A stretch of DNA of 64,000 bases from Tetrapyrgos nigripes (Eukaryota; Basidiomycota; Agaricomycetes; Agaricales; Campanellaceae). The notes beneath the pieces were generated by a model. It saw only the letters and a program-made list of their open reading frames with translations, was not told the DNA's origin and made no database searches. Location: NCBI GenBank assembly GCA_013368315.1, contig JAACJM010000085.1, positions 1 to 64,000 on the forward strand. The letters run 5' to 3'. Below, piece by piece: positions 13,688 to 24,113 of this stretch. How positions within the stretch are numbered: the stretch's first letter is position 1; each line of letters starts with the position of its first letter. The position numbers were made by a program, and so were the translations under genes.

Positions 13688-15588
13688 TTATCTGCGTTTT
13701 TTCTTCCGCCGATTGCTCTTCTTGGACGTTCTGACGAATTTGTATTTTCCAAATTTCACAACCTTTTTGCCGGCCGTATATGCTTCGATTAGCCGTAAAG
13801 TGGGGTCAGGCTCGCCGTCAACGTCTAGCTTTTGCATTGGAGGTGAAGCTGGATCAGATTGGTCGTCAACCTCAGAGGAAATGGCACTTGAGGCCTCTTC
13901 GTTGCGCGGGTCAAGCTCATCGTCAACGAGCTCTTGCTCAGAGAAAATGTCATTCGATGCCTCTCGGTTGACCGTGTTACTTGCAGCTTCAATATGTTCT
14001 AGCACACTCCGACAATCTTCCCGGAAGGCTTTAAGCCAGCGATGGCCAATTTGACCTGTCACATTCTGAAAACCGTCAAGCATATAAGCAATCTAAAATA
14101 AAACAGGGACCTCAAACCACGACTGACCTTGTCCAGTATAAAAGGGTCTCGTAATAGCATTCGCATACTGTCAATTTTCTCTGGGGGACTTTCTCTTGTG
14201 GCAGGAGCAGGGATAGATCCGAGGCGTATATCAACCACCTGGATCTTATAATCGTAGTCGTGGCCCCAAAATCTGAGAGTCAATCAGAGGAGGAAGCTAG
14301 TGGAAGCGAGTGCATAAACCAACCTAAACCATCTCTTCAGAGCATTAGACAACGTAAGGTCTTGTGGGGGGTTCCAGTTATCACGATTTATAGAGTCGTC
14401 ATACCGAGTGTCGCACTCAACACCTCTGAACCAAAATTGTCCATCTGTAGCATTCGTCTTTGGGGGTAACGAGCCTTGAAGATTTGGTAAAGCTTTTTCA
14501 GTCTAAAACGTGATTAGTTCACTTAACCGACAATGACAGTCTTTCTTACCTGCAACAGGGCTATGGTCATCAAAGCCAACGCATAACTGCTGAAGGTAGG
14601 TGGTCCATCACTGATACCGGGACTATTGTGTCCAAGAGGTTTAGCCCAAGCCTTCAAGGTTTTGAGCATCAGCCTAAGTGGTGGATACAAGTCACAGTAA
14701 TGTGCAATGAGCATGGAATTTGATAGACCCAGACGGTCATTGATGTTCATGTCGCAATCCAGATTTGTCTTTGGATCTCGGAATTTTACTGTGGGTTGTG
14801 AGGTTGCGGAAACGAACAGAGTACGATTGTTCTCACCGATTGGGACTTTGGCGGTGGGGATTGGAATCACATCGACGAAACCTTGCTTCCTGAGCAATTT
14901 GTCAAGCTTCCTGTAGGACAGTGAGTCAGTGTAGAGCATGTCAAGACTTGTATACGGACCTTATATTATAGATCGCTATCGTATATATCAGCTATTTTGC
15001 AGATGCAAAAGAATTCAAAATCAGCACGTACAAGGCAACTTCGGCCTCAATGCGGATGGTGCAATGCCGTGTGGTCGGTCAGGGTCCTACGAAAAACCAT
15101 CAGTTTCTGTTACGGCCACGCACAAACTCACTCACTATTATCACCAAATCCAAGTCGCTACGGGGAGAGCAAACACCATATCTGATACTACCAAAGATCT
15201 CCACTCTATACTTCTTGCCAAAACCCTCGGAGATTGCATTCTGAACACGACCCAATGTTTCCTTGCGAGCGACTGCTGCACTAGCTTCTTCCTGCAAGTT
15301 GTAAGAGAGAAGATTTTAGCTCATAAGAGATCACACACCAGTGTCGTGCCTTTGGATACAGTTTTGCTTGAGGAGCACATCAGCGACGTGCTGAAACTCC
15401 TTCGACTGTGAATCCCGGCGCCACTCAATTGTCTGGGTGATCGTGCAAGGTAGCGATATGCGGGTGACTTAGTGAGAAGATGAACAGGTCTTTCTACGTC
15501 AAGTCGGTGAGCTCTACTTGGTATGCTGAGTCGCGGGGTAGCAAAGGAGCCTTGTAGCAGAAAACATTGTCTCAAATTCTGTTGGCAT
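13688..15588 (-). CDS. Cid1-type non-canonical poly(A)/poly(U) polymerase, possibly mitochondrial
   Basis: Adds nucleotides to RNA 3' ends. The polymerase-beta-type core is VEIFGSIRYGVCSPRSDLDL, with the G-S helix-turn and the two metal-binding Asp of DLD. The central part contains VKFRDPKTNLDCDMNIND (third Asp region) and the PAP-associated stretch LKTLKAWAKPLGHNSPGISD followed by SSYALALMTIALLQ. The C-terminus is acidic, then ends in a very basic tail (KKSNRRKKKRR), perhaps RNA-binding. The N-terminus is unsure. ATGs at 15588 and 15567 begin a presequence-like stretch (MFSATRLLCYPATQ), and two overlapping frames compete before the core. Mitochondrial targeting is therefore only inferred; a cytoplasmic Cid1-like uridylyltransferase is the alternative. 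Confidence 0.8.
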
Positions 15589-16295
15589 TTACTCGTTCAG
15601 TGCATCTCTAGGAAAAGAAAGTCTCAGACGTACAAGCGAAACGTCAGTGACCAAGTGAACTCTGGTTTCCTTGCACAATAATGCTCTGGACGTGCATTTT
15701 CTCGCGTCAAACAAAGGTCTTCGGTCAGCACGCAAGTTTTGCGAACGATTCGTTACAGTTACGCGTAAAACCGGGACCCGTCGCATATGGTGGACATGAA
15801 GGAATTTTTAATAAATTTAAAGGAGGAATATATATGTCACGTGCGTTTTACTTCGGATGTCCACGAACGGCGAACCTTCGAGCACAGACTGCGACAGACC
15901 ACCATGTTGCGATTTTCTTAGCATTTTTGGATACGGTTTCTAGAAATATCGACAATGATACAGAAGATATTTGAACTTTGAAACCAGCCCACCCTCACCG
16001 TCTTTGAAGAAGAAGTGTTTGCAGAAGCCGCGCAGACGTTGGCAGACGATTTGTTGGCATCATCATATAGTATACTCGTGCTCATGGAGACATGATTTTG
16101 TCCGCTAGCTATGGTAGGCTTTCTGGATCCTGTATCCAGAGTCCCGAAGCTGATAGCATTTATAAACCAGTACTTGATCAAGTGTTCCTGTTGTGGCGGT
16201 TTTAATCTATGGTTCAAGTGACATATTCACGAATGTTCTATACAATACTTATAGAAGTACACCCTCTTAACGGAGCTCCGCTGTCTTCAACTAAC
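15589..16295. other. Divergent intergenic region, nucleotidyltransferase / P450
   Basis: About 700 bp between divergent genes. A CACGTG core lies at 15838-15843. A 97-codon plus-strand frame here shows no motif, and I do not call it a gene. Confidence 0.55.
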
Positions 16296-18333
16296 ATGTA
16301 TTCCTACCCGACCATTCTGCTCACTTCTTTATCTGCTTGGGTTTTGACCATCATTGCATACAGATTACTATTCTCTCCACTCAGAAAGTTTCCCGGACCC
16401 TTACTTGCAGCAGTGACCTATTTCTATGAGGGTTACTTTGATTTAGTCGGAAACGGAAGCTTTCTATCCCATATAGAGCACTTGCATGCTCAGTACGGTG
16501 GGCAGCCAAGTCAAGCATCGTGTTGCTACCTAACGATCTAAGCATGAGTAGGGCCTGTTATAAGAGTCGGACCGAACACGGTCAGTAATGACTCCGACTG
16601 CATTGGCTCTTCGATATTGACTTGTCCCCCACAGCTTCATTTCAGTAACCCTGAAGCTTATGCAGACATCTATACGCAAGGAACGTTCAACAAGTCACGA
16701 CGATTGTACGATTGCTTCTTCCATGCATACGAGTCATCTGTTGCTTTCTTGGAACCGGAAAAATCTCGATTGCGTAGGAATTTGTTAAATCCTCTATTTT
16801 CACGTCGTGCCATTCTCAATCTACGACATGTGATACAAGCAAAGGTGACCATACTCTACACGTCCTCAACTCCGTGGATTATTCCATTTTACTCACACCC
16901 TCAGCTACTCTAGGTGGACAGATTCGTCCTACTCATGAAGAATCACCCCGACGGTGGCCCCATAGACTTTTCACTGGCAATTCGCGCGTTGACAATGGAG
17001 GTTATCACTTCATACTGCTTTGCATCCAGCTATGCCCCCCTCGAATACCCCGATTTCCGGCATCCTCTCGTCGTTGGTAATCTCCAATTCATCAATAACT
17101 TCTCGTCCATGAAATGGCTTCTACCCTTGTTTCGTCTGGGTTTGGCTATCCCACACTCCATCATTAAACGGGCAAACAATCCAGTGCTTACAGCATACAT
17201 CGAAATGAAACAAGATTTTGAAGACCGAATAGAACGATATCTGCAGGACGAAAGTACCCTCGAAAATGAGGAACATGAGACCATTTTTCATCATCTAATC
17301 CTTCCACAAACCAAAGAGGGGATCAATCGCTCTCTTCGTCCCTCGAAGAAATCCCTCATCGACGAGGCTTTTATGCTTATTGGAGCTGGGAGTGATACAG
17401 TAGCGAATGCGTGTGGGATTGGTCTAGTGCATGCTCTTAGTGATGTTTCGATTGGTCGAAAGTTGAAGGAAGAACTACGTCAAGCGTGGCCTGATGAAGA
17501 TTCGCCTCTAGAGTTGCACCTACTGGAGCAGCTGCCTTATCTGGTGAGCCAGGAACGTATTTGTCTTTACCTCCAGTCCAACTCACAGTGCCCGCGGGCT
17601 CTCTCTCTCCGTCAGACTGCATTCATCAAAGAAGCCCTTCGCACATCCTATGGAGTTGTCACTCCCTTACCTCGCGTTGTAGGACCCTCTGGTGCGACAA
17701 TAGGGGGTGTGCATATCCCAGGAGGCGTGAGTTGATAGTATTGCTGCTCGTAGTAGCTTGCTAACTGACAAATTGGATTTGGATCACCCAGACTGACGTC
17801 CAAATGAGCAGTGTTTTCCTACACGACAATCCTACAGTCTTTCAAGATCCAAAAACCTTTTCCCCTGAAAGATGGCTAGTCTCTGATACAAGAATAATGG
17901 AGTCTTATCTTGTACCGTTCTCCAAAGGGCCTCGCATGTGGTGAGTCTTGATAACTAATCCAACTACTTAATGGGGCTTTTGGCGTTGACTATGGTACTT
18001 TCCTTCTTCATTACTCATAGCCTGGGCATCAAGTGAGTGTAGAAGAAAAGCGAGAGACGCCAGTTAACGTTCCTGACGTGCAATCACTACCCTACCAGCC
18101 TGGCGTGGTGCGAATTGTATCTCATTCTTGGGAACATTTTCAGAAGGTTGGATTTGACCTTGTACGATACTACGTGCGTATGTTCTATACTCGACCTCGG
18201 GCCTTTGGCGCTTTGTTCAACATACGACCTGTTTTACTCTCTCTCTCTCAGGGTCGAAGATTTCAAAAATTTCAAGGACACGTTTGTTCCAGCGTGGAGT
18301 AAACATATCAAAGTGACGGTAAATCCAAGTTGA
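16296..18333 (+). CDS. Cytochrome P450 monooxygenase
   Basis: Membrane-anchored haem monooxygenase of secondary-metabolite type. The N-terminal anchor (residues about 5-30) is followed by the FPGP hinge, YGPVIRVGPNTLHFSNPEAY, I-helix IGAGSDT, K-helix EALR and the haem loop FSKGPRMCLGIN. After it come LAWCELYLILGNIFRRLDL and the end KHIKVTVNPS. The haem loop is assembled from three exons: the Cys codon is split, and the residues after it come from a 12-nt microexon (18021-18032) with good flanking splice sites. The gene appears intact and about 500 residues long. Its last exons and 3' flank lie inside the first unit of a tandem duplication (17991-18783). Family-level assignment and substrate cannot be given from sequence alone. 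Confidence 0.9.
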
Positions 18334-18783
18334 TAATGAGGTGACTGGCCTGGAAGATTGAGGATTGAAGATCTCAGACTCGGAGGTCGAGCGGAAGGAA
18401 AGAGAGAAAGAGCATCAATTTCGATTTCACTATCAAAAGGAAATGAGACCATTGAAGGGATAGATACTACATATGAGAAATGGAGGAGAGGAGAGGTTAG
18501 CCAGACAGAGACGGAAAATCCAGGTGCATAAACCGAAGAAAAGGAAAGATTGAAAGGCGACTGGTGATTCAAGGTGATACGAGAAATCGAGTGTGTATGT
18601 GGTGTACAATGTGCATGTGCATGTCCCGAGACAAGCTTCAGTGATTGCAATTGGGAATCTGGGACCATACCGTACAGTGTACTTGACTGTGTAACAACAC
18701 CCCGAGCGGGTGACCAGGTCCAAGTGAGCTCGCAGGATAAATCACAACACACACACTATTGACAATAAAACGAATAAAAAATA
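17991..18783 (+). repeat. Tandem duplication unit 1 (P450 3' end plus flank)
   Basis: First unit of a head-to-tail direct duplication of about 790 bp. It starts inside the P450 intron about 30 nt before the microexon (tatggtactttccttcttca) and runs through the terminal exons and 3' flank to an A-rich end (aataaaacgaataaaaa). Unit 2 begins immediately after it. Confidence 0.93.
18237..18248 (+). repeat. (CT)6 tract at P450 last-intron acceptor
   Basis: CT dinucleotide run directly before the terminal acceptor CAG of the P450. The duplicated copy has an expanded run at 19017-19038. Confidence 0.9.
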
Positions 18784-18813
18784 TATGGTACTTTCCTTCT
18801 TCATTACTCATAG

Positions 18814-19123
18814 CCTGGGCATCAAGTGAGTGTATAAGAAAAGCGAGAGACACCAGTTAACGTTCCTGACCCTACCAGCCTGGCGTGGTGCGAATTGTAT
18901 CTCATTCTTGGGAACATTTTCAAAAGGTTGGATTTGACCTTGTACGATACTACGTGCGTATGTTCTATACTCGACCTCGGGCCTTTGACGCTTTGTTCAA
19001 CATACGACCTGTTTTACTCTCTCTCTCTCTCTCTCTCTCAGGGTCGAAGATTTCAAATATTTCAAGGACACGTTTGTTCCAATGTGGAGTAAACATATCA
19101 AAGTGACGGTAAATCCAAGTTGA
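18814..19123 (+). pseudogene. Duplicated P450 3' exons (orphan fragment or alternative terminal exons)
   Basis: Second copy of the P450 microexon (18814-18825), the LAWCELYLILGN exon (18879-18953) and the terminal exon (19042-19123). All acceptor and donor sites and the stop are preserved. Compared with the intact copy, the two longer exons differ at four bases giving three residue changes (R to K, N to Y, A to M) and no stop. There is no 5' part of a P450 here. It is either a dead fragment or, if the upstream donor at 17942 can skip to the acceptor at 18813, an alternative 3' end. Confidence 0.85.
19017..19038 (+). repeat. (CT)11 tract in duplicated copy
   Basis: The same polypyrimidine run as at 18237, expanded from 6 to 11 CT units after duplication. 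Confidence 0.9.
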
Positions 19124-19748
19124 TAATGATAATGAGGTGCCTGGCCTGGAAGATTGAGGATTGGGGATCGAAGATCTCAGACTCGGAGGTCGAGCGGAAG
19201 GAAAGAGAGAAAGAGCATCAATTTTGATTTCACTATCAAAAGGAAATGAGACCATTGAAGAGATAGATACTACATATGAGAGGAGAGGATAGCCAGACAG
19301 AGACGCAAAATCCAGGTGCATAAACCAAAGAAAAGGAAAGATTGAAAGGCGACTGGTGATTCAAGGTGATACGAGAAATCGAGTGTGTGACATATGTGCA
19401 TGTGCATATCCCGAGACAAACTCCAGTCCAAGTGATTGCAATTGGGAATCTGGAACCATACCGCACAGTGTACTTGACTGTGTAACAACACCCCGAGCGG
19501 ACGACCAGGTCCAAGTGAGCTCGCAGGATAAAATCACTACACACGACAATAAAACGAATAAAAAAATAAAACCTGAAATTCGAAAACAATGTCAATGTAA
19601 TGGTGTTGTACAGTGCCTTTATATGTATCGTATACGTTGTGTGTGTACGTGTACATGTACTTGTACTACAATTTACTTATTACGGTATGTAGAACAGGAC
19701 AGGAAGGGACGGGTTTAACCATGTATAAAGAGAGGAGAGACAGAGATA

Positions 19749-19784
19749 GAGACAGAGACAGAGACAGAGACAGAGACAGAGACA
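19749..19784 (+). repeat. (GAGACA)6 microsatellite
   Basis: Six perfect GAGACA hexamers inside a longer purine-rich plus-strand tract. It lies about 260-300 bp beyond the CCR4 stop, so possibly in the CCR4 3' UTR, where it would read as UGUCUC repeats. Confidence 0.93.
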
Positions 19785-19988
19785 GAAAAAACTTTAATAA
19801 ACGAGATTGAGACTGAGACAGAAACTGAGAATGTGAAAGGGTAAGGGAGGGTAGGGGGAGAGAAAAAAGAAACAGTATAGCGAGAGTAAAGTGGGGACGG
19901 ACAGACTTTAAAAAACACACACACACAAAAAGAGTGACACAGTGGTAGATCAAAAGCAATGTCCTCTGCATCTTCATCACCACCACCA

Positions 19989-20003
19989 TCCTCCTCCTCC
20001 TCC
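19989..20003 (-). repeat. (GGA)5 tract on the CCR4 sense strand
   Basis: Five TCC units on the plus strand are GGA repeats in the CCR4 transcript direction, 43 nt past its stop, with more TCC/TTC units at 20017-20036. GGA repeats are known to fold into G-quadruplexes; folding here is inference. Confidence 0.8.
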
Positions 20004-20045
20004 ATACACCACAACGACTCCTCCTCCTCTTCCTCCAAACACCCC

Positions 20046-22416
20046 TTATGACGAACTCGAATGAGAATTAAACGTCGGGGGAGGCGGTCTAGCGGGAGCT
20101 TCTCGTGGTGGTTTGATCCTAAATTCACTCATGATGCATATATGGCTGTATTGGACGTGTCAGTAAAAGAAACAAAGAAAAAAAAAAACCCAACTCACTC
20201 GCTCGGATAATGCGCATTCGGAAACCCAACCACCTTGTCCAAATACTTTTGGTCAATATTCCCCAACACAGTGTTAACACCCAAATTCGCTGTGGAATAC
20301 CATATGTAATCCAATACACCTCGGAATGAAGGCGTGTAGTTTGTCATCTTTAATAGTTCGTTGCCGCTGGTGAAGCCGTTTGTTGATGATGATGATGTCG
20401 ACGGTGATGAGGAGAATTTAGTACCAGACGTTCCATTTCCATTGGTGGTACTTGTCGAATGGCCATTCATCCCATTCACCTGCGCCCCATTTCCACTCCC
20501 ATTAACCCTCATCACACTCGTACTCATCGGCGGCGGCGGATTAATGCCCTGAACCCCAACCATACTATACGCACTCTTCAACCCCAACCTGTGCCTCAAC
20601 CCCTCACTCGTATACTTTCCATACAAATGTCCTTTAAAATCCTCATGATCATGGCGCAAGGTCCCATTGGTTAGGAAATCACAAACACTCGATTCGGGCT
20701 GAGAATTAAAATCGCCAGCGATGATGAGTGGGATTTTGGTTCCGTCGGTGTATATGGGGGATTTGAGACGTTTCCGTGAAGAGGGTTGTTCGTACTCGTG
20801 TTCTTCATCTTCATCGACCATACTGTCATCATCCAGCCTCCTCGGGGGAAACTTTGCAAAAGAATCCGCCACCTTTTCAATCTCTTCAATCATCAACGCC
20901 ACTTGGACAAGCTTGACATCGCTATACGCCGGATCCCAATGTATATGACAATTGCCCACAATCAACCTCGTCCCGGTCAACTTGTTCTCAAAGAGACAAA
21001 TGGTCGCGATTTGGTCTTTGCCCAAGACCCTGTTGAACATGTCTTCCGTCTTTTTGAAATCCGACCTCTGCATGGCGACTGTAGCGAATTCCATGACATG
21101 GGACTCGATGAGGGTAAATTTGTCGGATTTGTAAAAGGTGGCACAGCCATCGACTTGACGTCTATCGGTTTCGTTGAGGTTTTTGGCACGACCTTTGGGC
21201 CAATAGACACCTGTGTAGCCTGATTCGGCGAGGTTCTTTGTAAAGTAGTCTTCGTACTGGGCGACGTCGACTTCCTGGAGACAGAGAAAGTCGGCTCCAT
21301 AGCCTTGGAGGTCGGATAGGATGAGTTCTTTGCGGTATTCCCAGGAAAGGGCCCACTGGGGAGTATAGCCGTAGAGACGCTCTGTGGCATAACGTTCGCA
21401 GAGGATGTTGTAACAAAGGACGGAAATTGTTTCGGCCGAGAGGTCGGGGTCTGCGAATTGGTGCCATGGACGAGCAGGAGGGTCGGCTAGGGGAGGACAT
21501 GTATCACGAAGATGGGCGATGAGGGCATGTGTGCCCTCCTTTTGCACCAGCGACTTTGTATGGGCATCGAGAGGATTGCCCTCGATACCGAGAGTTTGCA
21601 GCTGGTGCAGGGTGCCTAGTTCTGAAGGGAGGGAAGTGATTCGGTTGTCAAAGAGGTAGAGCTCTTTGAGATTGGTGAGCATGCCGAGCTCTGGAGGAAG
21701 GGTCTCGAGAACATTTCCGGAGAGGTCGAGGAGTTCTAGATGGCGTAGTTTGGATATTTCGGGCGGGACGGAGGCGAGAGTGTTGTGATTGAGATAGAGA
21801 GTGACGAGAAAGTCGAATGAGAAGAGCCCGGAGGACGAAGGAAGGTTCTTGATGTTGATGCCACCCATGTCGAGAGAAGTCCATACATGACTGGGCGGTG
21901 CTGCGGAGGTTGGACGGGGGGCTTTTGTGACGGGAGCCACTGTGGAGGAGGGGTGGTTGGAAGACGACTCTGGGGATGGCGATGAAGTGGGGTCGCGCTC
22001 TGGGGATTTGAGAGCGTTTGGGTTTGTGATGGGGATGGCAGACTTTGTGATTGCTCTTGCCGCGAGGGCATTTGACTTTGCTCGGTGGTGAGGCGATCTG
22101 GAGCCGCGGATTATCTGTGAAGGGGTTACTCGATGGCTCTGCGGTGCAGACGACGACGCACCTCGCACTTGAGCAACTGCTGCTGCCAATGCTGGGTCAT
22201 AGGCTGAGCCGGGATGCTCACCGGGGAGCCCTGGGCTAAGACATGGGGCTGGAGGGAGGGGGGAGAGGGATAGTGGGTCTGGTAGTGTTGGTGGAGATTG
22301 GGATGGAGCTGATGTGGGTGGATGGGATAGCCGGGGGAGGTGGGCGGGGGGAAGTGGTTTCGTTGCCAGTCGTTGGGTAGCTTGGAGATGCCGGGGGAGG
22401 ATGGATAAAAGTTCAT
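20046..22416 (-). CDS. CCR4: CCR4-NOT deadenylase catalytic subunit Ccr4
   Basis: Exonuclease of the CCR4-NOT complex that shortens mRNA poly(A) tails. A Pro/Gln/His-rich N-terminus is joined through a 47-nt intron (22115-22161) to IIRGSRSPHHRAKS. Leucine-rich repeats follow (LVTLYLNHNTLASVPPEI, LELLDLSGNVLETLPPEL, LKELYLFDNRITSLPSEL), the Caf1-binding module. The endonuclease/exonuclease/phosphatase domain has VLCYNILCERYA, FLCLQEVD (metal-binding Glu), NCHIHWDPAYSDVKL, IIAGDFNSQPES and, across the last intron, NAHYPSD with the catalytic Asp-His. The protein is about 755 residues. The domain contains a long Asn/Gly/Ser/Thr-rich insert before the catalytic end. Its start lies 72 bp from the divergent ERG19 ATG. 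All catalytic motifs are present. Confidence 0.95.
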
Positions 22417-22422
22417 TGCAGA

Positions 22423-22428
22423 CACGTG
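22423..22428. promoter_or_regulatory. CACGTG E-box in the CCR4/ERG19 bidirectional promoter
   Basis: Palindromic bHLH core within the 72-bp gap between the two divergent ATGs, 6 bp from CCR4 and about 60 bp from ERG19. The context, ATCACGTGT on the minus strand, resembles E-boxes bound by Cbf1 or SREBP-type factors. Binding is inferred only. Confidence 0.4.
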
Positions 22429-22488
22429 ATATATCCTGGTCCTCTTACTATAAAGCTTCCCCTAACCACTCGACCCACACATTCCACC

Positions 22489-23801
22489 ATGGTCTTCCAA
22501 GCCACCACGTCTGCTCCCGTCAACATCGCCTGCATCAAGTAGGTCCCTCTTTTCTGCCTTCTCCAGCTGCTCACTCCCCTCTAGATACTGGGGGAAACGC
22601 GACACTACTCTCATTCTCCCCACAAACTCGTCCCTCTCAGTCACTCTAGACCAAGATCATCTCCGATCCACCACCTCTTCACGTGCCGACCCCTCCTTCA
22701 CCTCCGATCGTCTCTGGCTCAACGCCAAGGAAGAGATCATCAAAGATGGAGGCCGTATGTCTACTTGTATCAAGGAAATGAAACGCCTTCGTAAACAACT
22801 CGTCGAAGACACCGACCCAAACGCGCCAAAGGTAAAAGACATCTCCCTTCCTTCCTTCCCTCCTAACCATCTCCCAGTTATCCACCTACCACGTCCACAT
22901 CGCATCCTACAACAACTTCCCTACCGCTGCCGGTCTCGCCTCTTCCGCTTCCGGTTTCGCCGCCCTCGTCTCCTCCCTCGCCGCTCTCTACTCCCTTCCC
23001 TGCCCTCCAACCACCCTCTCCCTCATCGCCCGTCAAGGCTCCGGCTCAGCCTGTCGTTCCCTCCAAGGCGGCTTCGTCGCTTGGGAACAAGGCTCTCAAC
23101 CAACAGGTCTCGACTCCCATGCCGTCCAAATCGCTCCCGAATCCCACTGGCCAACTTTACACGCTCTCATTTGCGTCGTCAACGACGCCAAAAAGGGCAC
23201 TTCCTCCACATCGGGTATGCAACGTACAGTCGAAACCTCTCCTCTTTTACAACATCGCATTAAAAACGTCGTTCCTCAACGTATGGTCGATATATCTAAA
23301 GCTATACTCGACAAGGATTTCGATGCTTTTGCTAGGATAACTATGGCTGATTCTAATCAGTTCCATGCTGTTGCACTGGATACGACTCCTCCCATTTTTT
23401 ACATGAACGACGTATCGAGGGCTATTATCGCTGTTGTCGAAGAATACAATCGAGTTTGGGTCGAGAAGACTGGTAAAGTCAAGGCAGCGTATACCTTTGA
23501 TGCTGGTCCCAATGCGGTTATTTATACCGAGGGAGAGAATGTAAAGGAGATTATAGAGATCATTGTTAGGTTTTTCCCTCAACAGGAAACGTTCAAGGAT
23601 CCGTTTGGGCTGTTTGCCAATGACGGAGGGTTGAAGGAGGGAGGAAAGCTTATAGATGGGTTTAATGAAGCTGTTGCAAAGACTTGGGAGTTGGGTTCTG
23701 TAAAGGGGTTGATTCATACGAAGATTGGTGATGGGCCGAGAGTCCTTGGGGAGGAGGAGACCTTGTTGAATGCAGAGGGTCTGCCCAAGACCCTGGCGTA
23801 G
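22489..23801 (+). CDS. ERG19: Mevalonate diphosphate decarboxylase
   Basis: Converts mevalonate-5-diphosphate plus ATP to isopentenyl diphosphate, the last step of the mevalonate pathway feeding ergosterol. After a short first exon (MVFQATTSAPVNIACIK) comes YWGKRDTTLILPTNSSLSVT, the family N-terminus. The GHMP-kinase-type loop NNFPTAAGLASSASGFAALV follows, then GSGSACRSLQGGFVAW with the conserved Ser/Asp environment. Later motifs are MADSNQFHAVALDTTPPIFY and YTFDAGPNAVIYT. The length of about 400 residues is normal and the ends are clear. The ATG at 22489 sits in a strong context (CACCATGG). It shares a very short promoter with CCR4. Confidence 0.95.
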
Positions 23802-24053
23802 ACCGTTCACTTTGAAAATGTATTATTTGATCTATTAGACGATTTGGTAGAATAAAATGTTGTACCACCTTCATCGATCGTTGCTCACGGAACGGAGTCG
23901 AATCTTCAACTTACCCCACTCCGAGTACCACCGCACATCGATAAATGAAGAAAGATTTTACCCTGTATAATCATGAATCTATTACGGTCACTAAACGGAT
24001 TGTGCTTACCCTGACTCCGAGTCGAGGACTCAGGAACGAGGTAATAGTATCCT

Positions 24054-24113
24054 ACGCGTACTATGCGCGACATCGGACTTTTGACGCGTCCGCGTCTTAT
24101 ACAAGTTACGCGT
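24054..24113. promoter_or_regulatory. Cluster of three ACGCGT (MCB-like) sites
   Basis: ACGCGT at 24054-24059, 24084-24089 and 24108-24113. This hexamer is the MluI cell-cycle box bound by MBF in yeasts, but no gene start lies near, so function is doubtful. Confidence 0.25.

Larger units (their letters stand above)
18784..19568 (+). repeat. Tandem duplication unit 2
   Basis: Direct copy of 17991-18783 with scattered substitutions and small indels. The indels include a 13-nt loss in the intron before the LAWCELY exon, a short insertion after the stop, and a longer CT tract. The high identity over the full length points to a fairly recent event. The junction shows little more than a shared tat(a). 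Confidence 0.93.

Noticed and set aside
15681..15974. 97-codon plus-strand frame between the nucleotidyltransferase and the P450
   Set aside because: No recognisable domain and within a normal divergent promoter gap.
19749..19784. Regular GAGACA repeats as a possible CRISPR-like array
   Set aside because: Perfect hexamer microsatellite with no spacers, in a eukaryotic genome.
22126..22189. Frame change near the CCR4 N-terminus as a frameshift lesion
   Set aside because: A 47-nt GT-AG intron (22115-22161) joins the two frames in phase.
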